The notes: generated by a model from the sequence alone, not told the origin. Counted from the stretch's first letter, positions 26,301-35,249 are shown. The stretch: 64,000 nucleotides of DNA from Nocardioides sp. Root140 (GCF_001426745.1 NZ_LMFI01000017.1:1-64000), one strand, 5' to 3'. Made by a program: numbers and translations.

Positions 26301-26819
26301 CGCACGGCCGAACGCGATCTGGCAGGCGTGGAGCCCGGCCTGCACGTCGTACGCCTCGACCACCAGGACTGCTCGGTCGAGTCCCTTGCGGAAGCCGACG
26401 AGGTGGTCCGCAAGGTCGAGAGCCTGGTCGGTACGCCGTGGACCGCGCCCGACCTCTTCGAGGGCACGCGGCCGCTGATCGCCAAGGACTTCCTCGTCGT
26501 CGCGCCCTACAACGCCCAGGTGCACGCCATCCGCCGGGCGCTGGACGAGCGTGGCTTCGCCGACGTGCTGGTCGGCACGGTCGACAAGTTCCAAGGCCGA
26601 GAAGCAGCCGTCGTCATCGTGTCGATGACCGCATCGTCCGTCGCCGACGTACCTCATGGCATTGACTTCCTGCTCGACCGCAATCGTGTCAACGTCGCGA
26701 TCTCGCGCGGGCAGTGGCTGGCTGTCCTCATTCGCAGCGGTCGCTTGACCCAGTTCCTGCCGACATCCACCACCGGGCTGCTCCAGCTAGGGGCATTCGT
26801 CGGGCTCTGCGAGGACTGA
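23355..26819 (+). CDS. TM0106-family RecB-like nuclease fused to a DNA2/UPF1-type helicase
   Basis: 1154 residues. Residues 1-300 form a RecB-like nuclease with conserved GLEHEARELV, FHGFADFLIR and YRVCDAKLSRHERPKALLQL (DxK site, about residue 140) and Cys pairs (CGRCDVC) that could hold an iron-sulfur cluster. Residues 320-500 resemble an RNase-H/DEDD exonuclease (GDLFFDFEGDPM, IYHYAAYEKS, YNRYDCES). Residues 750-1150 are a superfamily-1 helicase: IQGPPGAGKTYVG, VIDEAGQFS, LLGDPQQLPQV, DLTWRMHP and the final TVDKFQGREAAVV and NVAISR boxes. GAAGGGG sits six bases before the ATG. The family is widespread in actinobacteria and cyanobacteria as a stand-alone gene, probably for DNA repair or processing, and is often found in defence islands. 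It is intact. Confidence 0.9.
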   Translation: MIVSNNDILWSASDLTRAAECEFTLLRQLDVKLGRIPAAKTAADPLMDRIAEIGLEHEARELVRLSKGLAPYDAATGRGVCLIDYPKPYTAALLAERRDQTIEALKAGADLVCQAAFFDGSFHGFADFLIRDGDAYRVCDAKLSRHERPKALLQLAAYADQLAAVGIPLTDDVELLLGNGRQVRFPLSDLAPVFRERRQRLLDLLHGHQAAESPAEWGMPGVLACGRCDVCSEEVAAANDLLLVAGMRMTQRRKLMDAGITTIDQLAAATSGIDGMSASTFTTLHAQAALQVAGGTEGAPVSADVFCPDHLAVIPKPSTGDLFFDFEGDPMWNDGNPDWWGLEYLFGVTEVPEHGAESPFTPFWALDRAQEKQALEDFIEFVRVRREKHPDLHIYHYAAYEKSGLLRLAAKHATCEAAVDELLSAGVLVDLYAVVRGAIRVSAPSYSIKKLEPLYMGDDLREGDVTDAAASIVEYHAYCQARDSGDAEGAAKLLAEIRDYNRYDCESTRRLRDWLLERAAEHGVTPRTVDPAEAKPCDLELTPLEVRLREGLPETGRTPDQQAQAMLAAAIGYNRREHKPFWWAHFDRLSSALTDWRDERDVFVVESADVIKDWAKPTPRSSPHRHVRLVGHWGAGSVVRDGDQVSTVYANPIDGAHNVPANASLGCSRSGVVVVSRGHDHEGRDVLVVDETLTKDCAPYDQRPDAVVPGPPPGTGGIDAAVQELAEAVLARGLHPQPGLDVLRRTPPRLTGGGLPHGGDSVDDIFDAVRAVDRSYVAIQGPPGAGKTYVGSHVVTRLVRDHGWKVGVVAQGHAVVEHMLDAIVQAGLPGSVVAKKVGDVGASRAWTGIKDSGYAKFLEDNSTGCVVGGTTWDFVNTKRIDRDSLDLLVIDEAGQFSLAHTLAVSVAAQRLLLLGDPQQLPQVSQGIHPEPVNDSALGWLIGEHATLPEDFGYFLDLTWRMHPDLAEKGSTLSYEGRLRAHPRTAERDLAGVEPGLHVVRLDHQDCSVESLAEADEVVRKVESLVGTPWTAPDLFEGTRPLIAKDFLVVAPYNAQVHAIRRALDERGFADVLVGTVDKFQGREAAVVIVSMTASSVADVPHGIDFLLDRNRVNVAISRGQWLAVLIRSGRLTQFLPTSTTGLLQLGAFVGLCED

Positions 26820-26914
26820 CAACCACGCACGAATCAATGGCCGTCCGGCTCCCGCCCTGCAACGCTGCGGCTACCGTCACGTCATGGCCAGGCGGCTCGA
26901 TGAGCGGCCCCCGC

Positions 26915-27207
26915 ATCTTGACGCTCCGCGGTGTCCTGAGCACCCGCTTCTCCACATCCAGGGGCGTGCGTCGCGGGCACCGGCGTGGGCGTGATGACCG
27001 GGCGATCAGGCCGGCATCACCTTCGAGACGAAAGCGGGCGACCCAGCGGTGCGCGCACTGGCGAGAGACACCGAGCGCCTTGGCGACATGAGCCACCGGT
27101 CGAGCATCGTCGATCACACGCGAGACGAGCAGACGACGGCCATGAAGATTCAAACGAGCGTTAGCGTGGGGCACGAGGACCTTCTGGTTGGTGAAGACGT
27201 CAGACAT
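26915..27207 (-). pseudogene. IS481-family transposase, N-terminal remnant
   Basis: From the ATG at 27207 the text follows the IS481 pattern: HANARLNLHGRRLL, then a helix-turn-helix (VAHVAKALGVSRQCAHRWV), RFRLEGDAGLIARSSRP and RRTPLDVEKRVL. At about residue 95 the match stops and the rest of the frame is unrelated, so the DDE catalytic domain is gone. It is a remnant of an insertion sequence between the nuclease/helicase gene and the IS110 relic. Confidence 0.75.
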
Positions 27208-27311
27208 CTCCACTAAGCCCGGAGGTCCTCACCTTTCACAAGGCCCACACCGTCACCAACGTCCCTGCCGAGTACAGCTGATATGTAGGCACCTGCTGTC
27301 AAGGGCAGGTT

Positions 27312-27348
27312 GAGGCGCCCGTCCCACTGGTGGTGGGGCAGGCGCCTC
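27312..27348. repeat. Strong hairpin between IS remnants
   Basis: Perfect 8-bp arms GAGGCGCC and GGCGCCTC enclose a 21-base loop that itself contains CCCAC/GTGGG. It may be a terminator-like stem or part of an IS end; no T-run follows. Confidence 0.5.
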
Positions 27349-27580
27349 GTGCTTCGTCGGGGTGTGCCGGTGGTCAGCGTGTGGTTGGCGACGCACGGTC
27401 AGGCTGATATTCGCGGGTTGGGTACCGCAGGACGGGCTGTTCGGCTGGAGCGGGTCGCTTGTCTAGGGTCGAGCGTCACATCGATCGCTGGCGTGGCTCT
27501 CGGTGCTGCTCATAGCTGTGTCGCGGGTCGCTCCTCGCGCTGCTGCCTGGGCCTTGGTCGACGAAGCAGATCGTGGTGGG

Positions 27581-28672
27581 CTACTCCTCGAGCACGGCCA
27601 GGGACCAGCACCAGCCGGCCAGCTCGCGGGCGATCCCAACGTTGGCGACCGTGTGCCTCTTGTGCCGGGCGCGCATGGTGTTCCAGCGGTGATGCAGCCG
27701 ACGGTTGCCCTCATCGCCGCGTGCCCGGGCAGCGGGTCCGGCGAGTTCCCACCGGTCCCGCATGGTCTTCCCCACGCGGTAGGCGGGACGGTGGTGCCAC
27801 GCGGCCTCGACCAGCAGGCGACGAAGGTGGGTGTTGCCGGTCTTGGTGATCGACCCCTGGACCCGGGACTGGCCCGCAGGAGTACTCGCCTGGGCACCAG
27901 ACCGATGAAGGACCCGATGGTGTTGCCGGTGAAGCGGTCCCAGTCGCCGACCTCGACCGCGAGCGCGAGCCCGGTCAGGGTCCCGATCCCACGCGGGCAG
28001 CCCAACCGCCGCAGCGTCGGGGTGAACTCGCAGTCCGCGGCCATCAGGGTGATCGCGTCGTCGAGCCGGTCACGGCGCGCTTTGACTGCGAGCACAGCGT
28101 CGTAGTCGGACTCGAACGTCAACCGCGTTGCCGCTGCGTCGAGCTGCGCACCGGTGCGTCGTAGCCACACGTCGTGGGCGCCGGTCCATGCCTGCCCGCC
28201 GGAGTAGACGTACCCCTGACGCAGCAGCAGCTTCGACAACCGGTGCCGGGCCCGCATCAGGTCACCCCGGGCGTCCTCGCGGGCGCGGACCAGGTCGCGT
28301 GCAGCCTCCTGGTCCACGCTGGGCACCGTCACCGCCGTGATCTCATCAAGCCTCAGCAGCCGGGCCAGGTGGACCGCGTCCTTCGCGTCCGTCTTGACCC
28401 GATCACCGCTGGGGCGCTGCAGCTTCGACGGCGCCACGACCTCGCACCGGATCCCGGCCGCGTTCAACGACCTCGACAACCCGAACCCGGTCGGACCCGC
28501 CTCATAGGTCACCGCCACCGGACCGGGAAGGCCCAGCCAGCCACGAGCGGATGTGCTCATGCGACGGCGTCAGCTTCGCCTGGACAAGCTCGCCCGTGAC
28601 GCCATCGATCGCCGCTGCCGCGACAGATCGTGCGTGCACGTCGAGCCCAACACTCGTACGCTCTGTAAACAC
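27581..28672 (-). pseudogene. IS110-family transposase, broken by two frameshifts
   Basis: The gene starts at the GTG at 28672 with the RuvC-like start of IS110 proteins (RTSVGLDVHARSVAAAAIDG). Near 28525 an extra base shifts the frame; the next segment continues YEAGPTGFGLSRSLNAAGI, DRVKTDAKDAVHLARLL and GCPRGIGTLTGLALAVEVGD through NTIGSFIGLVP. A second shift near 27885 moves to the frame ending KTMRDRWELAG, HHRWNTMRARHKRHTVANV and WSLAVLEE. Put together it is close to full length (about 363 residues), so the inactivation is recent. IS110 elements transpose with a bridge RNA, but none is assignable here. Confidence 0.8.
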
Positions 28673-28928
28673 CCGGGGCCTCCATCACAACTGTCGGATA
28701 GGCCGAGCAGGCAGCCCCTGCTCGGTAACCCACGAATCTCTGTGAGTGATGCCCCGGCCAGCAACCGCCTCAGGACGAGCCGGTCAATCCATACCGTCTA
28801 GACCCACTCGCACGACTGACTGGTGGACAGGGAACCGGGATCTCTTTAAGGACCAGTTCCGGCGCCGAGTAAGGCCGGCTTCACGCGCCCTCATTGTGCC
28901 CACCTTGTTTCCCGCCCCCGAGGCCGTC

Positions 28929-29594
28929 TCACGCGAGCGCCAGGCCGGTGCGCTCGCGCAGCTGCGCCAGCGAGATGCCGTACGTCGACAGGACCTGCGC
29001 TCCCGCGGTGCCGACCTCAATGACGGCGTGGTCGGTGTAGACGCGGCTGACGCAGGCGCGGCCGGTCAGCGGGTAAGTGCAGGACTCCACCAGCTTCGAC
29101 GCGCCGTCGCGAGTGAAGAGCGACATCATCACAAAGACGTCCTTGGCGCCGATGGCGAGGTCCATCGCGCCGCCGACGGCGGGGATCGCGTCGGGTGCGC
29201 CTGTGTGCCAGTTGGCGAGGTCGCCGCCCTTCGAGACCTGGAAGGCGCCGAGCACGCATACGTCGAGGTGGCCGCCGCGCATCATCGCGAAGGAGTCGGC
29301 GTGGTGGAAGTACGACGCCCCGGGCGTCTCGATGACGGGGACCTTGCCGGCGTTGATGAGGTCGGGGTCGACCTCGTCGCCGACTGCCGCACGGCCCATG
29401 CCGAGCATGCCGTTCTCGGTGTGCAGCACGACGCCCTGTTCGGGCGCGAGGTGGTCGGCGACCGTGGTGGGCTGGCCGATGCCGAGGTTGACGAACGCGC
29501 CGTCGGGGATGTCGGCGGCGACGAGCGCGGCCAGCTCGTGCTTGTCGAGGGGGCCGCGGTCGAGGTGCTCGATAGTCGTCGGAGTGGCTGTCAC
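28929..29594 (-). CDS. pcaJ: 3-oxoadipate CoA-transferase, subunit B
   Basis: 221 residues. The CoA-transferase beta-subunit signature is present: LGIGQPTTVADHL, then the catalytic Glu region LHTENGMLGMG (Glu about residue 61), GASYFHHADSFAMMRGGHLD, and a C-terminal YTDHAVIEV. With PcaI it transfers CoA from succinyl-CoA to 3-oxoadipate, giving 3-oxoadipyl-CoA. The GTG overlaps the pcaI stop (GTGA). It is the last gene of the seven-gene minus-strand pca operon. Related acetoacetate CoA-transferases share the fold; the surrounding protocatechuate genes decide the call. Confidence 0.93.
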   Translation of the reverse strand: MTATPTTIEHLDRGPLDKHELAALVAADIPDGAFVNLGIGQPTTVADHLAPEQGVVLHTENGMLGMGRAAVGDEVDPDLINAGKVPVIETPGASYFHHADSFAMMRGGHLDVCVLGAFQVSKGGDLANWHTGAPDAIPAVGGAMDLAIGAKDVFVMMSLFTRDGASKLVESCTYPLTGRACVSRVYTDHAVIEVGTAGAQVLSTYGISLAQLRERTGLALA

Positions 29595-30250
29595 GTCAGC
29601 ACCACCCGGTCGACAAAGATGCTCGGGGTTACGACGTTCTCCGGGTCGAGCTCGCCGGTCTCGACGACCTCGGAGACCTGCACGACGGTCGTCGTCGCGG
29701 CTGTCGCCATCACGGGACCGAAGTTGCGGGCGGTCTTGCGGTAGACGAGGTTGCCCATCCGGTCGGCGCGGTGGGCCTTGATGAGGGCGAAGTCGCCCTT
29801 GATCGGGTGCTCGAGGACGTAGTCGCGGCCGTCGATCGTGCGCTGCTCCTTGCCCTCGGCGAGCGGCGTGCCGACGCCGGTGGGGGAGAAGAACGCGCCG
29901 ATCCCGGCGCCGGCAGCCCGCATCCGCTCGGCGAGGTTGCCCTGCGGCACGACCTCGAGCTCGATCCGACCGGTGCGGTAGAGGTCGTCGAAGACCCAGG
30001 AGTCGCTCTGCCGGGGGAAGGAGCAGATGATCTTGCGGACGTTGCCTGTGGCGAGCAGGGCGGCGAGGCCGTGGTCGCCGTTTCCGGCGTTGTTGTTGAC
30101 GACTGTCAGGTCGGCAGCACCGTGCTCGCGCAGGGCGTCGATGAGTTCGGTGGGCTGCCCGGCGAGGCCGAAGCCGCCGATCAGCACGGTCGCGCCGTCG
30201 GGGATGTCGGCGACCGCCTCGGCGGGGTCGGTGAGATGCTGGGCGGTCAC
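29591..30250 (-). CDS. pcaI: 3-oxoadipate CoA-transferase, subunit A
   Basis: 219 residues. The alpha subunit is recognisable from TVLIGGFGLAGQPTELIDAL, VNNNAGNGDHGLAALL, FPRQSDSWVFDDLY, the oxyanion-type loop GIGAFFSPTGVGTPLAEGKE and ADRMGNLVYRKTARNFGPVM. It pairs with the downstream pcaJ product to activate 3-oxoadipate. The GTG start overlaps the pcaF stop by 4 bp, so translation is coupled. Its full length and conserved motifs give no sign of decay. Confidence 0.93.
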   Translation of the reverse strand: MTAQHLTDPAEAVADIPDGATVLIGGFGLAGQPTELIDALREHGAADLTVVNNNAGNGDHGLAALLATGNVRKIICSFPRQSDSWVFDDLYRTGRIELEVVPQGNLAERMRAAGAGIGAFFSPTGVGTPLAEGKEQRTIDGRDYVLEHPIKGDFALIKAHRADRMGNLVYRKTARNFGPVMATAATTTVVQVSEVVETGELDPENVVTPSIFVDRVVLT

Positions 30251-31449
30251 GCGGCCTCGTTCTCCAGCACGACGGCGAGGCCCTGGCCGACGCCGATGCA
30301 GATGGCCGCGACGCCCCAGCGGTGGCCGTCGGCGCGCATGGCGGCGGCGAGGGTGCCGATGACGCGGCCACCGGAGGCGCCGAGGGGGTGGCCGAGGGCG
30401 ATCGCCCCGCCGCGGGTGTTGACGATGTCGGGCGAGGCCAGGCCCTGGGCGAGCCAGGCGTCGATGCAGACGAGCGACTGGACGGCGAATGCCTCGTTGA
30501 GCTCGACGACGCCGACGTCGGACCAGCCGATGCCGGCGCGGGCGAGCGCCTTGTTGGCGGCCTCGACGGGCGCGTAGCCGAAGCGTTGGGGCTCGACGGC
30601 GTGCGTGCCCCGCCCCGCGATCCGGGCGAGCGGATCGCGGCCGATCCGGTCGGCCGCTGCGGCCGAGCCGAGGAGCACAGCTGACGCGCCGTCGCTCAAT
30701 GGCGATGCGTTGCCCGCCGTGATTGTGCCGTCGGGACGGAACGACGCCTTGAGGGCGCCGAGCGACTCGGTCGTGGCGTCGGGCCGGATGCCCTCGTCGC
30801 GCGCGAGGTCCACTCCGTCGACGGGCACCACCAGGTCGTCGTAGAAGCCGGACTCCCACGCCGCGTGCGCGAGCTGGTGGGAACGGGCGGCGAAGGCGTC
30901 CTGCCGCGCGCGGGGGACGCCGTAGATCTCGTGCAGCTGCTCGTTGGCCTCGCCCAGCGAGACCGTCCACTCGGACGCCATTCGCGGGTTGACCAAACGC
31001 CATCCGAGCGTCGTTGAGACCAGCTCGGTGTTGCCGGCGGGGAAGGTCCGCTCGGGCTTGGGCAACACCCACGGGGCGCGGGTCATCGACTCCACGCCGC
31101 CTGTGAGCACAACGTCGGCGTCGCACGTCTCGATGGCGCGGGAGGCGATCATGGCGGCGTCGAGCGAAGAGCCGCAGAGCCGATTGATGGTCGTGCCGGG
31201 CACGGACACCGGCAGGCCGGCCAGCAGCGTCGCCATCCGCGCGACATTGCGGTTGTCCTCGCCCGCGCCGTTGGCGTTGCCGAGCACGACCTCGTCGACC
31301 TCCCCCGGATCGAGCTCGGTGCGCGCCAGTGCCTCACGCAGCACGCCGGCGGCGAGGTCGTCGGGGCGGCTCTTCGCCAGCGCACCACCCAACCGGCCGA
31401 ACGGCGTACGCACCGCGGTGTAGACGTGCGCCTGCGGGTTGCTGCTCAT
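30247..31449 (-). CDS. pcaF: 3-oxoadipyl-CoA thiolase
   Basis: 400 residues. Thiolase motifs are complete: TINRLCGSSLDAAMIASRAI (nucleophilic Cys about residue 90), VVELNEAFAVQ, GGAIALGHPLGASGGR (His) and the final Cys in AICIGVGQGLA. It cleaves 3-oxoadipyl-CoA to succinyl-CoA and acetyl-CoA, the last step of the beta-ketoadipate pathway. The ATG shares one base with the upstream stop (TGATG). The N-terminal AVRTPFGRLGGAL is typical of PcaF/PaaJ thiolases; location in the pca operon favours PcaF. Confidence 0.93.
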   Translation of the reverse strand: MSSNPQAHVYTAVRTPFGRLGGALAKSRPDDLAAGVLREALARTELDPGEVDEVVLGNANGAGEDNRNVARMATLLAGLPVSVPGTTINRLCGSSLDAAMIASRAIETCDADVVLTGGVESMTRAPWVLPKPERTFPAGNTELVSTTLGWRLVNPRMASEWTVSLGEANEQLHEIYGVPRARQDAFAARSHQLAHAAWESGFYDDLVVPVDGVDLARDEGIRPDATTESLGALKASFRPDGTITAGNASPLSDGASAVLLGSAAAADRIGRDPLARIAGRGTHAVEPQRFGYAPVEAANKALARAGIGWSDVGVVELNEAFAVQSLVCIDAWLAQGLASPDIVNTRGGAIALGHPLGASGGRVIGTLAAAMRADGHRWGVAAICIGVGQGLAVVLENEAA

Positions 31450-32639
31450 CAGTCGTCGTCCTTCTCGTCCTCGAACGTGCGCTGGGCGATGCGGAACGCG
31501 GTGTTGGCGTCGGGAACGCCGCAGTAGATCGCGGTCTGCAGGATGAGCTCCTTGATCTCATCGATGCTCAAGCCGTTGGTGCGGGCCGCACGCAGGTGCA
31601 TCTCCAGCTCCTCGTCGTGCCCGCGCGCGATCAGTGCGGTGAGGGTGATCATCGACCGACTGCGACGGTCGATGCCCGGCCGCGTCCAGATCCCGCCCCA
31701 GGCGTAGTCGGTGATGAACTCCTGGAACTCGCGCGTCAGGTCGGTGGCCGCCGCGGTGGCACGGTCGACGTGCGCGTCACCGAGCACCTCCCTGCGCACC
31801 GTCATCCCGGCTGCGCGGCGCTCCGCGATCGTGAGCGGTGTGCCGTCGGAGCCTGCCACGGAGCGGATGGCGGCCGCGGTCTGCTCCGGGGACTCGGCGG
31901 GTGCCTGGTGCCCGACGCGGTCAAGGACGACCAGTCGGCCGTCGGTGACGCCGTGCGCGACCTCGGCCATCGCGGCGACCGGTGCGGCGACGTCGTACGC
32001 ACCGGCGACTGCGACGACGGGAGCGGTGATCTCGCCCAGGCGGTGGCGCACGTCGAAGGTGGCCAGGGCGTCGCACACAGCGGCGTAGCCGAACCGGTCG
32101 GCGTCCTGGAGGGCGTGCAGGAGCGTCGCAGCCACCTCAGGCTGCTCGTCGATGAAACCCGGTCGGAACCACCGCTGGGCCGAGCTCTCGACCATCACCG
32201 GCGTGCCGGACCTGCGGACGTGGTCGGCGCGCTCGCGCCACATCGACTCATCGCCGAGGCGGGCGCCGGTGCAGGCCAGGGCGGCCGTTCGGACGCGATG
32301 GGGTTGGTCGAGGAGCAGCTGCAGGCCGACGGCGCCGCCGACGGAGTCACCGGCATAGGCGAAGGAGCCGCCGGGCTCGCCGCGCTCGCCGAGCACGCCG
32401 TCGACGAAGGTGAGCACCCCGGCGGCCAGGCCGGCCATGTCAAACGAGTCCGCGGGGACGGCCTTGTTGACGCCGTGGCCGGGGAGGTCCCATCCGACGA
32501 CGTGGAAGTCGTCTTCGAGCAGCTCGGCGACGCGCGACCAGAGAGTGGTCGCGGACGTGCCGAGGGAGGGCCCGCAGACCAGGAGGGGAAGGTCGGGGGA
32601 GCCACCGAGCTGGACGCCCACGATGGAGGGTGTGGTCAT
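31449..32639 (-). CDS. pcaL: Fused 3-oxoadipate enol-lactonase / 4-carboxymuconolactone decarboxylase (PcaL type)
   Basis: 396 residues. Residues 1-265 are an alpha/beta hydrolase with the nucleophile elbow AYAGDSVGGAVG (Ser about residue 102), an acid residue in AGAYDVAAP and the His in DRVGHQAPAES: the enol-lactonase (PcaD). Residues 285-396 are carboxymuconolactone decarboxylase (PcaC), with GDAHVDRA, FITDYAWGGIWTRPG, RSRSMITLTALIARG and the tail QTAIYCGVPDANTAFR. The fusion, called PcaL, is standard in actinobacteria. It converts 4-carboxymuconolactone to 3-oxoadipate in two steps. The ATG overlaps the pcaB stop by 4 bp. Confidence 0.94.
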   Translation of the reverse strand: MTTPSIVGVQLGGSPDLPLLVCGPSLGTSATTLWSRVAELLEDDFHVVGWDLPGHGVNKAVPADSFDMAGLAAGVLTFVDGVLGERGEPGGSFAYAGDSVGGAVGLQLLLDQPHRVRTAALACTGARLGDESMWRERADHVRRSGTPVMVESSAQRWFRPGFIDEQPEVAATLLHALQDADRFGYAAVCDALATFDVRHRLGEITAPVVAVAGAYDVAAPVAAMAEVAHGVTDGRLVVLDRVGHQAPAESPEQTAAAIRSVAGSDGTPLTIAERRAAGMTVRREVLGDAHVDRATAAATDLTREFQEFITDYAWGGIWTRPGIDRRSRSMITLTALIARGHDEELEMHLRAARTNGLSIDEIKELILQTAIYCGVPDANTAFRIAQRTFEDEKDDD

Positions 32640-33880
32640 GAGCGGCCTCCTTGCCGGGCACGGGCGACGAGCTCGTCGATGATCGCGTCGGCGCTGCCGA
32701 GGTAGTGAGCGGGGTCGAAGTCGGGGGTCGCGGCCTCGTCGTACAACCCGGCGAGGCTGCGCTGCTCGGCCAGCAGTCCGGATCCAGCGGCCTGCACCAG
32801 GCGGGCCATCCGCCCGTTGTCGACGTGCAGCCCGGACACCAGCTCGGCGGTCTGCGAGGCGGCGGTGAGGCTGTGGCGTCCCAGTTGTGCCAGCGCCGAC
32901 CACTCGACGTGCCACGCGCCGTCGGGCCGCTCGTCGACGTACGACGCCGAGGCGACGTGGAGCTGCAAAGCGAGCGCCGGCGTGGCGAGGGCCGTGCGCC
33001 GCACGAGCACCGACAGGACAGGGTTGGCCTTCTGCGGCATCGTCGATGATCCGCCGCGGCCCTCGACCGTGGGCTCGGCGAGCTCCGCGATTTCCGGGCG
33101 GGCGAGCAGCAGCACGTCGGCGGCGATCCGGCCCCACGCGCCGGTCGCACGCACCAGCGTGTCGGCCGTGCGGGTGAGGGGAGCGCGGTTGGTGTGCCAC
33201 GGGGGGGAGTGGGGGAGGCCGAGCCGCTGGGCCAGGTCGTGCGCGAGCGCGGTCGCGTCCACGGTGCTCCCGGACAGGCGCAGGAGCTCGGCGGGCGCGG
33301 CCAGGGTGCCGGCAGCGCCGCCGACCTGCGCGGGCAGGCGGTCGCGTGCGTCACGGAGGTCGTCGCGGGCGTCGAGGACGCCGTGCAGCCACTGAGCGGC
33401 CTTGAGGCCGAAGGTGATCGGCACGGCGTGCTGTGTGAGCGTGCGACCAACCATCGGGTCGGCGCGGTGCCGCTCGGCGAGCTCGCTCAGCGCGCGCACC
33501 TGCTCATCGACCTGGACGAGCACGGCATCGACGGTGTCTCGCAGCGCGAACACGAGCGCGGTGTCGAGGACGTCCTGGCTGGTGAGCCCGCGGTGCACCC
33601 AGCGGGCGGCCTCGGGATGCCGGGCGGACAAGCGCTCGCGTACGACGGCGAGGAGCGGGATGACGGGGTTGCCACCGGCCTCGGAGGCGACGGCCAGCGC
33701 GTCGAGGTCGACGGTTCCGACGGCTCGCACCAGGTCGACGGCGGCCTCCGCAGGCGCAACGCCAGCGCCGACGAGCGCCGCCAGCCAGGCGCCCTCGACC
33801 CGCAGCGCGGCGCGGACCACGGCCGCGTCGGACAGGTGGTCACCCGCGCGGTGGTCGCCGGGCCACAGTAGGTCGGCCAT
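32636..33880 (-). CDS. pcaB: 3-carboxy-cis,cis-muconate cycloisomerase
   Basis: 414 residues. A fumarase/aspartase superfamily protein with LTSQDVLDTALVFALRD, VGRTLTQHAVPITFGLKAAQ and the signature GGSSTMPQKANPVLS (about residue 265). It cyclises 3-carboxy-cis,cis-muconate to 4-carboxymuconolactone after ring opening by PcaGH. The ATG at 33880 shares a base with the pcaG stop; a GTG one codon earlier is possible. It is somewhat shorter than the usual 440-450 residues because of a compact C-terminus, but nothing catalytic seems missing. Confidence 0.93.
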   Translation of the reverse strand: MADLLWPGDHRAGDHLSDAAVVRAALRVEGAWLAALVGAGVAPAEAAVDLVRAVGTVDLDALAVASEAGGNPVIPLLAVVRERLSARHPEAARWVHRGLTSQDVLDTALVFALRDTVDAVLVQVDEQVRALSELAERHRADPMVGRTLTQHAVPITFGLKAAQWLHGVLDARDDLRDARDRLPAQVGGAAGTLAAPAELLRLSGSTVDATALAHDLAQRLGLPHSPPWHTNRAPLTRTADTLVRATGAWGRIAADVLLLARPEIAELAEPTVEGRGGSSTMPQKANPVLSVLVRRTALATPALALQLHVASASYVDERPDGAWHVEWSALAQLGRHSLTAASQTAELVSGLHVDNGRMARLVQAAGSGLLAEQRSLAGLYDEAATPDFDPAHYLGSADAIIDELVARARQGGRS

Positions 33881-34437
33881 CACGACGTCCCGTGCTCGAG
33901 GAACACAGTCTCGCCCTCACCCTGGAGGCGGATGTCGAAGACGAATCCGTGCTCGTCCGGGCGGACGACGAGGGTGTCGCGGCGCTCCTCGGGCAGCGAG
34001 CCCAGCAGCGCGTCGGCGGCCGCTGCCTCGTCGTCGAGGGGGAGGTAGGCGCGGGTCAGCAGCCGGTGGAGCAGGCCGCGGGCAAAGACGGTGACCGCGA
34101 AGAACGGCGCGGCGCCCACGCTGCCCGCTCCCGGGACGAGTGTGGTGAAGGAGTAGTGGCCGGTGTCGTCGACGGGGGTGCGGCCGAAGCCGGTGAACGT
34201 CCAGCCATCGCGGGCGCGGGACCCCTCGACCTGCGGCACCCGGCCGTCCTCGTCGGCCTGCCAGAGCTCGATGATCGCGTCGGGCACCGGCTCGCCCGCG
34301 CCGTCGTACACGGTCCCGTGGAGCCGGATCGCGCGCGGGTGGCTGATGGGTACGAGGTCCTCGCCGCCGGTGAAGGGGAGGGCGTAGCCGAAGAATGGGC
34401 CGACTGTCTGGCCGGGGGTGGGTGCGAGGTCGCTCAT
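33880..34437 (-). CDS. pcaG: Protocatechuate 3,4-dioxygenase, alpha subunit
   Basis: 185 residues. The start is PTPGQTVGPFFGYALPF, the intradiol dioxygenase entry, with PDAIIELWQADEDGR, FTGFGRTPVDDTGHYSFTTL and the late FFAVTVFARGLLHRLLTRAYL. The alpha subunit does not supply the iron ligands but shapes the active site with PcaH. The two open the ring of protocatechuate between the hydroxyls to give 3-carboxy-cis,cis-muconate. The ATG overlaps the pcaH stop by 4 bp. Confidence 0.94.
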   Translation of the reverse strand: MSDLAPTPGQTVGPFFGYALPFTGGEDLVPISHPRAIRLHGTVYDGAGEPVPDAIIELWQADEDGRVPQVEGSRARDGWTFTGFGRTPVDDTGHYSFTTLVPGAGSVGAAPFFAVTVFARGLLHRLLTRAYLPLDDEAAAADALLGSLPEERRDTLVVRPDEHGFVFDIRLQGEGETVFLEHGTS

Positions 34438-35243
34438 GCGATCTCCTCCTCCACGTCCTCGAAGGGGGTCCGGTGGCTGCCGGTCAGCACGATGTCCCAG
34501 CTGTAGCCGGTGGCCCACTCGTGCTGCGTCACCGAGTGGTCGTACGTCGCCACGAGGCGCGCGCGGGCGGCCGGGTCGACGATCGACTGGTAGATCGGGT
34601 CGAGCGCGAAGAGCGGGTCCCCGGGGAAGTACATCTGGGTGACGAGTCGCTGGGTGAAGTCGGTGCCGAAGAGGGAGAAGTGGATGTGCGCCGGCCGCCA
34701 GGCGTTGAGGTGGTTCTTCCACGGGTAGGGGCCGGGCTTGATCGTGGTGAAGGTGTAGCGGCCCTCGTCGTCGGTGAGCGTGCGACCGACGCCGGTGAAG
34801 TGCGGGTCGATCGGCGCGGGGTGCTGGTCGCGCTTGTGGATGTAGCGGCCGGCCGAGTTGGCCTGCCAGACCTCGACAAGCTGGTGGCGGACAGGTCGGC
34901 CGTCGCCGTCGAGCACGCGCCCGGTCACGACCATCCGCTCGCCGATCGGCTCGCCGCCGTCCTGGATGGTGAGGTCGGACTCGAGCCGTCCGACGTCTCG
35001 ATGCCCGAAGACCGGTGCGCGCAGCTCGATGCCCTCGGGGTCGGCGTGGTGCAGGTCCTTGGTGGGGTGGCGCAGCAGGCTGCTGCGGTAGGGGGGGTAG
35101 TTGAGCCGCGGCTGGGTCTCCGGGTCGGACGCCACGGTGGCCGAGGCGTCGTACGCCGCGGTGATCGCTGCCATCTCGGCGTCGACGTCCGCTTGGCTGG
35201 TCGACGCGGAGTCGGGCCCGGGGGGCGGAGCGGAGTGGGTCAC
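34434..35243 (-). CDS. pcaH: Protocatechuate 3,4-dioxygenase, beta subunit
   Basis: 269 residues. It has LNYPPYRSSLLRHPTKDLHH, ERMVVTGRVLDGDGRPV, VEVWQANSAGRYIHKRDQ (first Tyr ligand), then GPYPWKNHLNAWRPAHIHFS, which gives the Tyr, His and His ligands of the ferric iron. The N-terminal 45 residues are longer than usual and acidic. It is the first gene of the operon. TACGGT lies six bases before the GTG, suggesting a leaderless transcript, and a perfect palindrome is centred 52 bp upstream, in activator position. It is the iron-bearing partner of PcaG. Confidence 0.95.
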   Translation of the reverse strand: MTHSAPPPGPDSASTSQADVDAEMAAITAAYDASATVASDPETQPRLNYPPYRSSLLRHPTKDLHHADPEGIELRAPVFGHRDVGRLESDLTIQDGGEPIGERMVVTGRVLDGDGRPVRHQLVEVWQANSAGRYIHKRDQHPAPIDPHFTGVGRTLTDDEGRYTFTTIKPGPYPWKNHLNAWRPAHIHFSLFGTDFTQRLVTQMYFPGDPLFALDPIYQSIVDPAARARLVATYDHSVTQHEWATGYSWDIVLTGSHRTPFEDVEEEIA

Positions 35244-35249
35244 GGGGTG